NCBI GenBank assembly: GCA_016584495.1 | Contig: WAID01000003.1 | Location: forward strand, 3,596,001 to 3,660,000 | Direction: 5' to 3' | Origin: Celoporthe dispersa | Taxonomy: Eukaryota > Ascomycota > Sordariomycetes > Diaporthales > Cryphonectriaceae | Length of the DNA: 64,000 nucleotides | Shown here: piece by piece, positions 45,700 through 58,477 of the stretch | Numbering within the stretch: the first letter of the stretch is position 1 | Layout of the letters: every line of letters begins with the position of its first letter | Position numbers and translations under genes: made by a program | Notes under the pieces: model-generated | The model's database searches: none | What the model was told of the DNA's origin: nothing | The model's input: the letters and a program-made list of their open reading frames with translations, nothing else

Positions 45700-46340
45700 T
45701 TATTTATATTTAGAATAAATATAATTATAAATTAAGATATTATCTAAATAAATAATATAGAATATATTAAAATATTTTTTAGAGTATTATTAATAAATTA
45801 AGATATTATCTAAATAAATAATATAGAATATATTAAAATATTTTTTTAGAGTATTATTAATAAATTTTTAGAAAATAATAAGAATGCTTATAAAGCTAAA
45901 AATAATAATAAGTATTTCAAATAAACTGAAATAAATATAGAAAGTAATTAAATATTTTTTTTTGCGAATATAGAGATTATTAAATATAGAGATAATATTA
46001 ATTTTAGAAAAATATTTTATTTTTTTCAGATTATTTAAAAACTTTTTAATTAGAAATAATAAATATTGATTTTTTATAATACTATTATTCAAAATATAAT
46101 AATTTATATAAAAATGCAAGCTTTTGTCTAATTTAGAAATAAATAAAATAAAGAAAATAATAAATAATAAATTAAATTAAATAAATCTTTTATATAAATT
46201 CTTTTTAAGCTATTTTCGGAATATAATATATAATAAGCTGAATAAAATAGTTTTTTCTTTCTAGAAAGCAATATAATAATTATAAGAATAATAGAATAGT
46301 AATTTATTAGCTTTTTTCGAAAAGAATATATTAGCAAATT
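45700..46340 (-). pseudogene. Gypsy reverse transcriptase remnant, element A
   Basis: Minus-strand peptides follow the gypsy RT order: LYSENSLKRIYIKDLFN (the conserved E-L-x-x-L-R-x-Y-I region), KKFLNNLKKIKYFSKINIIS and IFNNLYIRKKK (equivalent to the LDxxxAYNxIRI block), YFSLFEILI (equivalent to the YG-x-F-E-x-x-V-MPFGL block), then YFNIFYIIYLDNILI (the Y-L-D-D active site with the second Asp changed). Multiple stops. A 66-bp tandem duplication (45,712-45,845) repeats the part with the active site. Confidence 0.75.
45712..45845. repeat. 66-bp tandem duplication over the RT active-site codons
   Basis: The unit beginning AAATTAAGATATTATCTAAA and ending TTAGAGTATTATTAAT occurs twice. The second copy has one extra T in a T run. 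On the minus strand it duplicates the segment that includes the YLDN codons of the gypsy RT. Confidence 0.8.
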
Positions 46341-47204
46341 TTTAGAATTTAAAAAATAAAAAATTACTTAGCTTTAGAATTAGCTTTTTTAATAAAGCAA
46401 TATTAATATTTTTTAAAATAATTATAAATAAATAATAATTCTTTTATTAAATATAAATAATATTTGTTTTTAATAAAATAAAATAATATTATATTTATAT
46501 AAAGCTTTAAGCAAATTAATAAAATAATTAATATAAATAAACTTTAGAATATTTTATAAAGCTTTAGCTTTTATTAAGCAATTAAGAATATTATAATATT
46601 TTTAATAGTATTTGCTATTAAATATAATAATATATAAAATAAAATAAACTATAAAATTATATTATTTAAGCTATAATATTTTTAAAATAATAAAATAATA
46701 AGCAAATTGAATAATAAAAAGCTTTAGCTTTTTCTAATAATAATTATTAATTTAATAAATAGCTAAAATATAATATAAAATTTTTTTATTTTTTATAAAA
46801 TAATTATTAAAAATTTCGATTTTAAATAGCTTTTTTAATAGCAATAGTAATAAATTATAATTTTTAGCTTGGCTTTTATTAATAAAAGCTTTTTTTAGCT
46901 TTAGAATTTATTAGAATATAAATAAATAGAATTTGTTTTCTTATTATTAAGTATAATAATAAGATTAATATTCGAAAATATTAATTTTCTTCTTTTTTAA
47001 TTAAAAATCTAATAATAATAATAATAAAAATATAGATTTTATGCAAAGCAATCTTATTATTCTTATTAAAATAATTTATTCTAATTAGAATAATAAATTT
47101 AATAATAAAAGCTTAGAAGCAATTTATTTTAAATTTATATTATTTAATAAGCTAGAATTAAGAAAAATTTCTCGAATATATTTTAAAAATAATTAGATTA
47201 TTAG

Positions 47205-47735
47205 TCTATTATTCTATAATAGCTAATTAGATACAGAAATAATTAAAGATTATTTCTAAATAGCTTCATATCTTTCAGTTAGGAGCAAAAGCTTCGTAAT
47301 AGGAATTTTATCCTATTATTAGTTTAAAACAAACATTCGTTATTAAATTAAATAATAATAGAATTCTATATAAAAAGAATGTTATATTAATCAAATAAGA
47401 TTAAATAACAATAGAATACTATAGAAACGGAATTCTATAATTAAATTAGAATTCCAATATTCGAATGTTATTAGAAGATTAAAATTACATTAATTAAGTA
47501 AAGAATGCTAGACGCTAATTAAATAACAAATAACAAATGAATTAGTAATTTTGATCAAATTAGTAAAACTAGATTGAAAGAAATTCAATTATAAATATAT
47601 CAAATATTTCCTATTCGAATAGATAGAATAATCATCAATGAATACAATAGTTCTTCAACTATTGACTATCAATCTTCAACTTCTTCAACTTTTCAGTTTT
47701 CCCACTTCCTACTACCTTTTGATAGATTAATAAAT
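47205..47735 (-). repeat. Repeat family R, well-preserved copy inside gypsy element A
   Basis: Near-perfect inverted counterpart of 40,292-40,830, ending CTTCCTACTACCTTTTGATA. It retains many C and G bases while the surrounding gypsy sequence has almost none, so it arrived or was mutated later than its host element. Confidence 0.75.
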
Positions 47736-49639
47736 AGAATAAAGATTAGGCAATAAATTAGCTAAATAGATTATTAAATTAATTATATTAAGCTTATATT
47801 TAAGAATTATAAGAATAAATATTTAATTTAAAGTAATTAGTAATAAAATAATTAAATAAATTATAATAATAGTATTTATAATGCTTTTTATAGCTATTAT
47901 TTTGCTATTAGAAGCTTAAGTTTATAGATTTTTTAATAATAATAGATATAGAAAAAGCTTTAAAAAGAAAATATTTCTAAAGCTAAAAAAGATTAGCAAA
48001 TTGAGATTTAAGCAATATAATAGAAAGAATATTCTTAATTTAAGAGATTTGCTATTAATATTAATAATAGTAATTATCTAAGAATTGAAAATAATAGAAA
48101 TATTTTTGAAATTTGTTAAAAAATATAGAATTATATAAAAATATATTTTGCAATTTATAAAAGATATTTTGAAATAATAGAAATATAAGAGCAATTTTGA
48201 ATATATTGCTTTCTAGAGATAAGCAATTGAATTCTGAAAAATAAATATTAAAATCTTAATTATATTGCTTTAATTAGTATAGCTTGTTTTAGATATTCTG
48301 AATTTGATTGGAATTTCTGAAAATATTTTCTAAATATTTCAATATAGCAAAATAATTTTCGAATTAAGAGATTTCGTAAGCAATTTTAAATAAGATCAAT
48401 TTATAAGCTTTTCTTATTAAATATTTAGCAATATAGATTAATTGAATAGAAATAATTAAAAAATAATCTATATTAATAATTATTTTTCTATATATCTATT
48501 ATATAAAGTAATAGAAATTATTATAGCTGCTATTATACTTATTAAGATTAAGAAATTATTTAGAAAAATAAGCAAAGCTGGAAAATTAGATATTAATAGA
48601 AAAAAGCAATATTATAATATTATTTGCTTATAGTTTAATAAATAAAGATTAATTAGATATTAGAATAATAATAATTATAATTAGCTAGATAAGCTTAATA
48701 GCTTTTTATTTCTTAATTTTCGTAATTATAAAAGCTTTTTAAGCTTTTTTAAATTAATATTGCTAATATCGAATTATATTATTGTATTTGAATATTATAA
48801 TATGCAATATTCGGATCTTTTCTTGTAAATTAGATTTTTTTCTTTCAGATTTATTATATAATAATCGAGATTCTATAAATATAAAAGCTAATTAAAAGCA
48901 TACTAAGCTATTTGCTCTATCAGTTCCTGCAAGAAATTTATAGCTAGAAATAGCTGCAGATAGTTAGATATTATTGCTATCTAAAAAGAGAAGCTATATA
49001 ATATTACAATAGCTAGTAGAAAAGCAAATAGATAATAAGCAAGTATATCGATTCTCTATTCTAGCTATAGATAGGTAATATTATAATCCATCCAATATGC
49101 AGGTCACGATAGGGAAATAGCATAGCACCCAAACTACTCGAAACAGACTTTCAGGAGCCGAAAATCCAATATTCTAGTGCAGACCCACAAATAAAACAGG
49201 ATTATATAACCCAGGATTAGTATTTAGACTGATAGAACTATCATTGATCCCTTCGATACTATCTTAAACCAAAATAATTAGCTTCAATTTTATTAATCCA
49301 AGACTAAAAAGCAGAATATATAAAAATATACTTATTATCAGTAAATAGACTCAATATATAGCTTTTCAGTTATTAATCTAAGTATTATTTCTGATATAAA
49401 TAATAGCTTTATTGCTAGTAATATACTGCAAAGATATTTAGATATTTCTAATATTTATTTTGAATTATACTTTAATATTGCTTTTATTAGTATAAACTTT
49501 TTGTATATTTATTGAATACTCAGGCTATAGCAATGCTTATTATATTTTGATAATTCTTATTCAAAGATAATTTAATATATTTTTCTTAGGATAATATTGG
49601 AAATATAATAGCTCTTTGCGATAAATTATCCTTTTCTAC

Positions 49640-50480
49640 TGCCGATATTCAGGATTAGGATCCTATCAGTATTATCTTAGCATTATAGAATTGTATTGCG
49701 CAGCTAAAAATCTTTAGCGCTACTAAAGCTTATAAAATAAATAAGCTTATTCTATTTAAAAGCGAGAAAAGCTCTCTCCAATCCTATATTATCTAATGCA
49801 AAGCCTATTTTATATATAATTATGCCTAATTTATTATTAAAGAAAGTAAGATTATATTAATAGATATCTATTTTAAAAGCAATATCTTAGCCTAATATAA
49901 ACCAATGCTTTATAATTATCTCAATTATTTTAACTATTTCGATAATTATAATACTAAGATTAAGAAAATCTTCAAATCTTTTGCAGAATTCGAAAAAGCT
50001 ATTAAAAAAGCTTTCGGAGATCCAGATAAGAAGCGCACTATAGAAAGGCAATTGATAAATCTTAAGCAAATCAAATCTATTTTGGAATATCTCGCAAAGT
50101 TCAAATAAATTACTATTTATCTTAATTAAGAAGATGAGCTTATAATAAATCAGTTCTATAAAAGACTAAAAGAAAAAAATAAAGAATAAGCTTTCAAAAT
50201 CAGACAAGCTTGATAAATTCTCAGAATTTGCTGCTAAAGCTATCTATATTGATAATCGACTTTTTGAAAAATAGCAAGAATACTCAAAAAAAGAAAGAAG
50301 CTAGCTATAGAAATTCAAGCTCTAATAAGCTAATATTAGCAAGAAATACTAAAGCAAGAAAAAATATTATAATATTTCTCAGAATAGCAGTATCTATACT
50401 AGATTTATAGAACTCGATATTATAAATTGCAATAACTGCAATATATAAAGCAGCAAAATATATTTCAATTATAGCAAATA
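49640..50480 (+). pseudogene. Gypsy gag remnant, element C
   Basis: Contains KIKKIFKSFAEFEKAIKKAF and GDPDKKRTIERQLINLKQIK, which match the capsid region of fungal gypsy gag (F-x-x-A-F-G-D-P-D...A-x-x-x-L-x-x-L-K-Q). Then come INQFYKRLKEKNKE, and in shifted frames KSDKLDKFSEFAAKAIYIDN and CNNCNI, part of a CCHC knuckle. The order and spacing are those of a complete gag, broken by frame changes and stops. Confidence 0.75.
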
Positions 50481-52559
50481 AAGCTATTTTGTATACAATT
50501 GCAAGCAATCTAAGAAATTCAAATAGCAATCTATCTAAGAAAGATAATAAGCAAATATTGCAAAGCAATAAGAATCTAATCAGCTAAGCAATAACTATCT
50601 ATTTAAGTAAGCAATAGACTTTATTGCTTATAAATATTTTAATTAGATATTCTATTATAATAATAGATATTTATCGCATTTTGCAGAAAAGGAAAGCTTA
50701 GAATAATTTCCTAAAAAGCTTAAAAAAGAAATAACTTATTATAAAATAATATAGCTTATTTTATAATATAATTCTATAGAATAGCAATTCAAACTATTTA
50801 TCTAATCTAATAGATAATCAATTAGTAAATAATCAATTAGAAAAAGTTTAATTAATAGAAAAAATAGAAGAGAATTTCCTTTAAGATATTAAATACAATA
50901 TTTCGGCTAAAAAATCGGATTCGGAAAAAATAGTATCAGAGATACTTAAGCAGGAAGATTTATTGAATAAGCAGCTAAATAAACTATTATAACCGAAAAT
51001 TCTCAAATCGGAAAATAATAGCAATAATTAAATATAAGCAATATCTGAATAGATATTATAATAGAGATAAACTAAATATATAATTAGAGCATAATAGCTA
51101 AGAAATATCTTTATTTATATTCTTTTCTAGAAAGCAGAATCTCTTAAGTATAAAAATTTAAGAATTGCTTATTATTATCGAAAATACTATAAGATTATAT
51201 AAATCTCTTGCGTATATTATAGCTATTAGATATATTTCTAAGATAAAGCGGAAAATGAATACTTTTTGGTTCGAGAATAAAACGAAATCGCATTAGTAAT
51301 TGAGAAAAGCAATATTAGATATATAAAAAAACTCAATTATAATTAAGAATATACTTAGATTAAATATTCAGATAATTTCCCAGAAAAATATATTAATAAA
51401 TATATTAAGTAATAGCAATATATTATCCGAATTTGCAAAATCTATATATAGAAAAAGGCAAATATATAATATAGCACTTAAAACTAAAAGAGAAAACGAT
51501 AATATAAATATTAATAAGCAAAGAGACTTGCTAAATAAGCAATTCAATCTTTAAAAAAAGAAGATTGCTTATAAAGAATAACGAATAATTAAGATTAGCA
51601 AAATCCTTATATATAATAATTAAAAAGAATTATATATATATTATATTTAATATAATTATTAATAAATAGAAATACTATGTATTATTAAATAATAGCATAT
51701 AAGAGAATTATATTTTATTAAGAATAATCAATATAGTATAGATATTATAGCAATATAAGAAAAAACTCTATACTTTTAGTATTATAGAAAGAAAACTTAT
51801 TTTATATAATAAGAATATTATAAATATAAAGATTAATTATCTATCTATATTTACTCAAAGCTTTATAATATATATCACTTTTGATATTACAAATATAATA
51901 TATTATATACTAATTCTAAAAAAATTTTAATTTAAGAAGTATAATTTTCGAATCGATTAAATTATTAGCTAAATCTTTTAGGAATAAGCTATATCTAAAA
52001 AGATAATTATAATTAAAAGCAAAAAGCAAAATCTAATTATTAAGTATAATTCGAAAGAAAAATATTCAAATAAATCTATATATATTTCCAAATTAGCAAA
52101 AACTAATAGCTTATAAAAAAGAATTATAGAATCTTCAAATCCTCAAATATAGATTAAAAATAAATTAAGCATATTAATAAATAAAAGCTGCTTGCGAAAA
52201 AAAATATATTATAAAGCAATAAATATAGATTTTGGAATTATAAAGAGATTAGTCTTATAAAAAAGGAATTAATAAGCTATAATAGATTATAAATTCGAAT
52301 TTAGCTTATCTTAAAATAGAATAAAGCAAATTAGAATATAATATATTCAATAGCTTATAGAAAAGCAAGCTAATATTCCAAAATAAGAAGAAAAATATTT
52401 AATAATATTTATTATTCTTTCAGATAGCAGAAATAGATAAAAAATTTATATTAATATTTGCTAATATTTCAAAAAAAATATTAGGAATTTATAAATCTAT
52501 TCTTAAGAAAGTTTAAAAATAAATTCCTAAAATATAAACTATTTGATTATAAAATCTTT

Positions 52560-53760
52560 CTAAAAAATAAGATTAAATTAAGATTTAAGCCAATTTATAG
52601 TCTAAATAAAACAGAATTCGAAGTATTTAGAAAGTATTTAGACAAAAATCTTAAGCAAAAATATATTAAACTCTTAAAATCTCTAATAAAATATCCTATT
52701 ATATTTATATCTAAAAAAATAATAAGCTTAAATTTTATATAAATTATAAATAGTTTAATAATATTACTATTAAGAATTGATATTTCTTATTATTTATTAA
52801 AAAACTCAAAAATTGATTATAAAATATATAATAATTTATAATATTTGATTTTAAGAAAAGCTATTATTATATATATATTAAGGAAAGAAAAGAATAGAAA
52901 ATAGTTTTCAAGATTTACTATAAATATTTTAAATACCAAATTATGCTTTTTGAATTAATTAATATATTTGCATTTTTCCAAAAAATAATTAATTATATTC
53001 TATATAAATACTTTAATATCTTTATTATCGCTTATTTCGAGAATATTCTTATCTATTCTAAAGATTATAAAAAATAAAGAAAAATATATATAAATAATTC
53101 TATAAATACTTTAGAATAATAAACTTTTTATAAAACTAACTAAAAACTATTTTTATATTCAGAAAATTAATTATCTCAGATATATTATTAAGCTTAGCTA
53201 TATATAAATACAAAAAGATAAGATTGAAGCATTATATAATTAGCTAATTCCTAAAATAATCAAAAATATTAAAATATTCTTCAGATATACAAATTTCTAT
53301 TAATAATTTATTAGTAATTATTTAATAATTACTAAATTATTAACAAATCTAATAAAGAAAAGCAAAATATTCTAATAAGATAAGAAAGAATAAAAAGCTT
53401 TTGAAACTATTAAAGCTAAGATTGCAAAAGATTCGGTTCTCGAAAAAGCTAATTTAATATAAGAATTCGAAATTATATTAAATACATTAGAATATAAATA
53501 TAGTATAGAATTAATCCAAAAAGATAATCAAAAATAATCAAAACTTATAGCAAATTTTTTAAAAAAATTTAATAAATTAGAATTATAATATAGAATCCCA
53601 AATAAAGAATTTATAGCAATAATATTTGCATTTTAGGAATAATAATACTATTTGATCAAAGCAAAGCTATTAATTAAAATATTTATTATAATCAAAATTT
53701 TTAATAAGCAATAAATTCGATAAATAAAATTTCTTTTTTAATTCGATATCAAAATTATCT
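52560..53760 (+). pseudogene. Gypsy RT and RNase H remnant, element C
   Basis: Translating with frame changes gives YSLNKTEFEVFRKYLDKNLK, IFISKKNNKLKFYINYK, FDFKKSYYYIYIKERKE, VFKIYYKYFKYQIMLFELIN and FIIAYFENILIYSKD. These line up with the gypsy RT blocks, including Y-F-E-N where Y-L-D-D is expected. RNase H follows (EYKYSIELIQKDNQK; PNKEFIAIIFAF near 53,600). It is non-functional. Confidence 0.75.
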
Positions 53761-53999
53761 ATATTGTAAGAAAGGAAAATATTAAAGTAAATGCTTTTAA
53801 TAAATAATTAGATCTTCAATCAAATATAGAAATCGAAAAATAAATATTTCTCAATATAGATAAAGATAGCAATCTTATATAGATATAAAAAATTAATGCA
53901 ATATTTAGAATTATATATTAAAGAAAGAATCTAAAAAATATAATTCTAATAAAATAAGACGAATATATTAGAAATATATATAGCATATTTATATATAAA

Positions 54000-54472
54000 T
54001 ACTAAGAAATTAAGACAATTTATAAGAGAATTTAGAGATATTGAAACCTTTTAGAATTTAGAAAAAAGATAGAAAATATTCTCAGAATATATAATAGCTG
54101 CAAAAGAATAAGATAAAGCAATATAAGCTTTATAAACTATTATAATCTTTATTAATATTTATAGTTATTTAGCAATTAATTAGCCTAAATTTTATTATTA
54201 AGCTATTCTTTTTATAAAAATTTTTAATTAAAATGCAATTTGATAATATTTTAATAATAATTTGCAGATTAAGCAAATATATTTATTTTCTATTCTATAA
54301 AAAAAAGCAATATAATAGAAGAATTTGTATATATATTTTTTAGAATTATAATAGCAAATTATAGAATGCTATAAGAATTTATTTTAGATAGAAATAAGAA
54401 ATTTATATTATATTTCTAAATATTATTTATAAAATAGCTTAAAACTATATATAAAATATCAATTGTTACAGA
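54000..54472 (+). pseudogene. Gypsy integrase remnant, element C, cut by element B
   Basis: EEFVYIFFRIIIANY ... FILDRNKKFILYF corresponds to the integrase core around its second catalytic Asp (D-R-D-x-x-F). The expected downstream TAYHPQTDG block never appears, because the LTR of element B begins at 54,473. Confidence 0.65.
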
Positions 54473-54722
54473 CAGCTCCCTTAGGACCGCTGATACCCTA
54501 ATCCGAAGAATTAGGAATAATTATATAAATTGCTTATATAATCAACTTATTGGATAAAACTCTATCCTGCTCGCTATTTATAAATTGTAGCTTCTTAAAC
54601 TATATTTTGTCAATAAAGCCTATACTTACCTAAGAATAAAGCCTGCCTATCTATAGCTAGAATAGAAAATCGATACGCCTGCTTATTATCCATCTGCTTT
54701 TCTGCCAGCTATCGTAATACTA
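54473..54722 (+). repeat. Gypsy family LTR (5' LTR of element B)
   Basis: Begins TGTTACAGACAGCTCCCTTA and ends CCAGCTATCGTAATA. Matches the inverted LTR at 42,665-42,919 throughout and keeps more G and C. The TGTTAC/GTAACA-type ends are typical of fungal gypsy LTRs. Confidence 0.8.
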
Positions 54723-57099
54723 TATAGCTCCTCCTCTTAGACAGCAACAATATCTAACCACCCGCAGCCACCTCTAACTATAGATTCCTTGCAGAAACTA
54801 ATAGAGCAAGTAGCTTAGTATGCTTCTGACTAGCTTCTATATTTATAGAATCTCGATTACTATATAATAAGCTTAAAAAAAGAGAAATCTGATTTATAAA
54901 AAGAGATCCGAATATTATATATTATAATATTCGAATATAATAATATAATTCGATATTAATAATATTAGCTTAAGAAAGTTTAGAAAGCTTTTATAATTAC
55001 AAAAATCAAAGAATAGAAAGCTATTAAGCTTATTTAGCTAACTATAATTACTATTATTCTAATTCCTAATTGATCTCTATTTGCTAAATTATAAGCAGAT
55101 AATGCTATAGTATTACTTTTTTTTATTAATGCCTAATTTTCCAGCTCTACCTACTTTTCTAAATAATTTCCCAATTCTAATAAATATAATAATAGCTATA
55201 ATAATCTTTACTATTTTATATAATAAATATATAGAAAAATAATTACTAATATAGATTATTTTCTAATTATTTCTACTTAACTAATTTATATTACTAAATA
55301 TTTAATAGGAAAAGCTTATAAATTAATCTTATTTAAGATTGCTTATAAAGTTTCCTAATTCGAAAATTATTTTATTATATTGAAATATTTAAAAAATATT
55401 TTCAGAAATTCTAATCGAATTTAGAATATTCAAAATAAACTATACTAATTAAAATAGTATAATCAAAATTTCAATATCTATTTTTCAGAATTCAATTACT
55501 TATCTTTAAAAAGCAATATACTTAAAATCGCTCTTATGCTTTTTTCTATTTCAAAGCATCTTTTATAAGCTATAAAATATACTTTTGTATAATCTTATGC
55601 TTTTTAATAAATTCTAAAAATACTCTTATTATTTTTAATTCTTAAATAATTATTATTATTAGTATTAGTAGCAAATCTTTTAAATTAGGATTACTTTTTC
55701 TATTATATTATTTAGATCTTAGCTTACTAATCCTTTTTAGTTCTAAAAGTATTCTTCTTTTAAAGCTTTTTCTATATTTGCTATTATTAGAAAATTAATA
55801 AATTTAAGCTTCTAATAGCAAAATAATAATTATAAAGAGCGCTATAAATGCTATTATTATAATTTATTCAATTATTTTATTGCTAATTATCTTAAATTAG
55901 ATATCTATTTTTATAATTTTCAAATGTAAGCTTAATATAATTGATCTAATAGCTTATTTAGCTAATCTATTGCTTAATTTCTTCCTTATTTATTAGCTTA
56001 ATTATTTTTAAAATATATTCAAAAAATCTTTTTTAATTCTAGCTTATTAAATAATATAAATTTAGAGTAAATTGCTTCTAAGCTTTTGCTATTGAATTTA
56101 TTATCCTAGCTAAGATAAACTATTTTAATAAGAATAATAAGACTATTTTATACAAAATCTATATTTTTACTATTATTACTATTAAATTCTTAATTAAAAA
56201 AAAAAGAAAATTAATACTTTTGAATACTAATCTTATTATTATATTTAATAATAAAAGAATAAATCCTATTTATTTATACTTTAATAAATTCTAAAGCTAA
56301 AAGAAAAGCTTTTATTAATAAAAGCTAAGCTAAAGATTATAATCTACTATTATTGCTATTAAAAAAGCTATTCGAAATTAAAATTTTTGATAGCTATTTT
56401 ATAAAAAGTAGGAAAATCTTGCATTATATCTTAGCTATTTGCTGAATTAATAATTATTGCTAGAAAAAGCTAAAGCTTTTTATTATCCAATTCGCTTATT
56501 ATTCTATTATTTTGGAAATATTATAGCTTAAATAATACAATTCTATAATCTGCTTTGCTTTATATATTATTATATTTAATAGCAAATATTACTAAAAATA
56601 TTGCAATATTCCTAATTATTTATTAAAAGCTAAAGCTTTATAAAATATTCTAAAATCTGCTTATACTAATTACTTTACTAATTTGCTCAAAGCTTTATAT
56701 AAATATAATATTGCTTTTATTTTATTAAAAGCAAGTATTATTTATATTTAATAAAAGAATTGCTGCTTATTTATAATTATTTTAGAAAATATTAATATTA
56801 TTTTACTAAAAAAGCTATCTTTAAAGCTAGCTAATTTTTTACTTTTTAAATTCTAAGAATTTGCTAATATATTCTTTCTAAAAAAGGCTAATAAATTATT
56901 ATTCTATTATTTTTACAATTACTATATTGCTTTTTAAGAAGGAAAAACTGCCTTATTTGATTTATTATATATTATATTCTGAAATAAGCTTATTGCATTT
57001 CGAGAATAGCTTGAAGAGAATTTATATAAGAGATTTATTTAATCTAGCTTATTACTTATTGCCTCTTCTATTCTATTTATTGCTAAATTAGATAGGAGC

Positions 57100-57415
57100 T
57101 TGCATTTTTATATAAATTATTGCATTTTGAATAATATTATTATAAAGGATTAATATCTATTGCTTTTAATCAAAAAATCTCTAAATAATCTGAAAAAAAT
57201 AAAATATTTCTCTAAGATTAATATTATCTCTATATTTAATAATCTCTATATCTATAAAAGAAAGGAATACTTAATTGCTTTTTGTATTTGCTTTAATTTA
57301 TTCGAAATGCTTATTATGCTTTTCAGCTTTATAAGCGCTCTTATTATTTTTTAGAAATTTATTAATAATATTCTAAAAAAATACTTTAATATATTCTATA
57401 TTGCTTATTTAGATT
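57100..57415 (+). pseudogene. Gypsy RT remnant, element B
   Basis: KSLNNLKKIKYFSKINIIS, IFNNLYIYKRKEYLIAFCI, FEMLIMLFSFISALIIF and YFNIFYIAYLD match the RT of element A nearly residue for residue. The reading is cut within the Y-L-D-D active site by the copia insertion. Confidence 0.75.
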
Positions 57416-58064
57416 ATAAGCATATATAACTATATTTATACTATAACTATAAATATTATGTAATCATATTACGTCAGCAATGACTTATAGCTGATAATAT
57501 ATAAAATAATATATATATATTTCCATATATGCTCAAATAGGAAAAAGAAACAATAAACATTCGAAGAAATTCGAATATATAAATATATATATATTTCTCT
57601 TATTATTCAATAACTAAACAAGCTATAGAGCCAAGGAAACCATATTACTAATTACTATACATTATATAGTGATATAATATATGATTATGTAAAGGATTGC
57701 TTACTAAGCATATTATATAAGCAGAAGGTGCTAGAAGTTTCGAGAAATACTAAAGATAGCGAAAGCCAAACCTTATTGTATTATATATTTTTCCTCGAAG
57801 CCCTTTGCGTAATAACTAATATATACGAATGCAATGTTGATTTATAATAGCTGATAAATGCTTATAAATCAATAGCTGTTGATTATAAATCAATAGCAAT
57901 AGAATATTCGAGAAACTAGAATAGTTCAATTATAAATAAATGTCTTCTCTTCCTCTCTCGAGGAAAGAAAAAGAGCAAGAACAATAATAACAATAATACA
58001 ATATAAATCAACTCCTCTTACTATTCCTCTTTTGAACAAGCGCCTATACTATTATATAAGCTGA

Positions 58065-58412
58065 TTATATAATCCCCTCGATTTTAAATGCATAGTAACC
58101 TCTGTCTTTAAGATTATAAGCCCGGATACGCAACTAATCAACGAATTCTCTTATAGCGATTTTTCAATCGACTATTCCTCTTCTATCACTATAGAGGAAT
58201 CTCAAGCCGATGCTTTACAAGCATATATTCGCTATAAGGATCAAATTTTATATGAAGAACCTTCTATTTATCTCAACAGCTTCGAAATCTATGCTTTCGA
58301 TTCTATCGAGGAATATTACGAAGAAATACGCCTTTCTTCTAAGCCTCCTTTTATTTTTCTTGTTTTAAACAAGGAAGGAAGCTTTCTATATAACTCATAT
58401 CTTATCGAATAA
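58065..58412 (+). other. Conserved-looking open frame without ATG in the copia leader
   Basis: From 58065 to a TAA at 58410-58412, an open frame of 115 codons lies between the terminal region and gag. Its peptide is acidic and not low-complexity (for example NEFSYSDFSIDYSSS, QADALQAYIRYKDQILYEEP, LNKEGSFLYNSYLIE). It is free of stops although neighbouring pol sequence is full of them. No ATG is present; an ATA at 58,092 could be a mutated start, or a spliced leader could supply one. Function unknown, and not a standard copia domain. Confidence 0.35.
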
Positions 58413-58477
58413 CTTCGAATAAATATATATATATTTATTCAATAACCTTTTCCTTTAAAAGAATATTTCTTTTATAA

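Larger units (their letters stand above)
42665..49071 (-). mobile_element. Ty3/gypsy-type LTR retrotransposon, element A (RIP-degraded)
   Basis: Bounded by the LTR at 42,665-42,919 and by an LTR remnant at 48,996-49,071 (the last 75 bases only). On the minus strand the interior has gypsy RT blocks at 45,700-46,340. Repeat R is inserted at 47,205-47,735. It is the inverted counterpart of element B (54,473-57,415): the interior next to the LTR (48,840-48,995) matches 54,720-54,870. The frames are destroyed by stops. Confidence 0.75.
49072..54472 (+). mobile_element. Ty3/gypsy-type retrotransposon, element C (RIP-degraded, 3' end replaced)
   Basis: A less AT-rich leader (49,080-49,290) is followed by gag, a zinc-knuckle-like segment, RT, RNase H and integrase remnants in the normal gypsy order (gag-RT-RH-INT), all plus strand. 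The integrase segment is cut at 54,472, where the LTR of element B starts with TGTTACAGAC. Its left end abuts the truncated LTR of element A, and no LTR of its own could be identified. It is a different family from A and B. Confidence 0.7.
54473..57415 (+). mobile_element. Ty3/gypsy-type element B, truncated by copia copy 2
   Basis: A 5' LTR, an interior segment shared with element A, and RT sequence up to the active-site codons. The sequence stops at 57,415, where the copia terminal region starts. The downstream part of B is not seen before the window ends. B is opposite in orientation to A. Confidence 0.7.
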
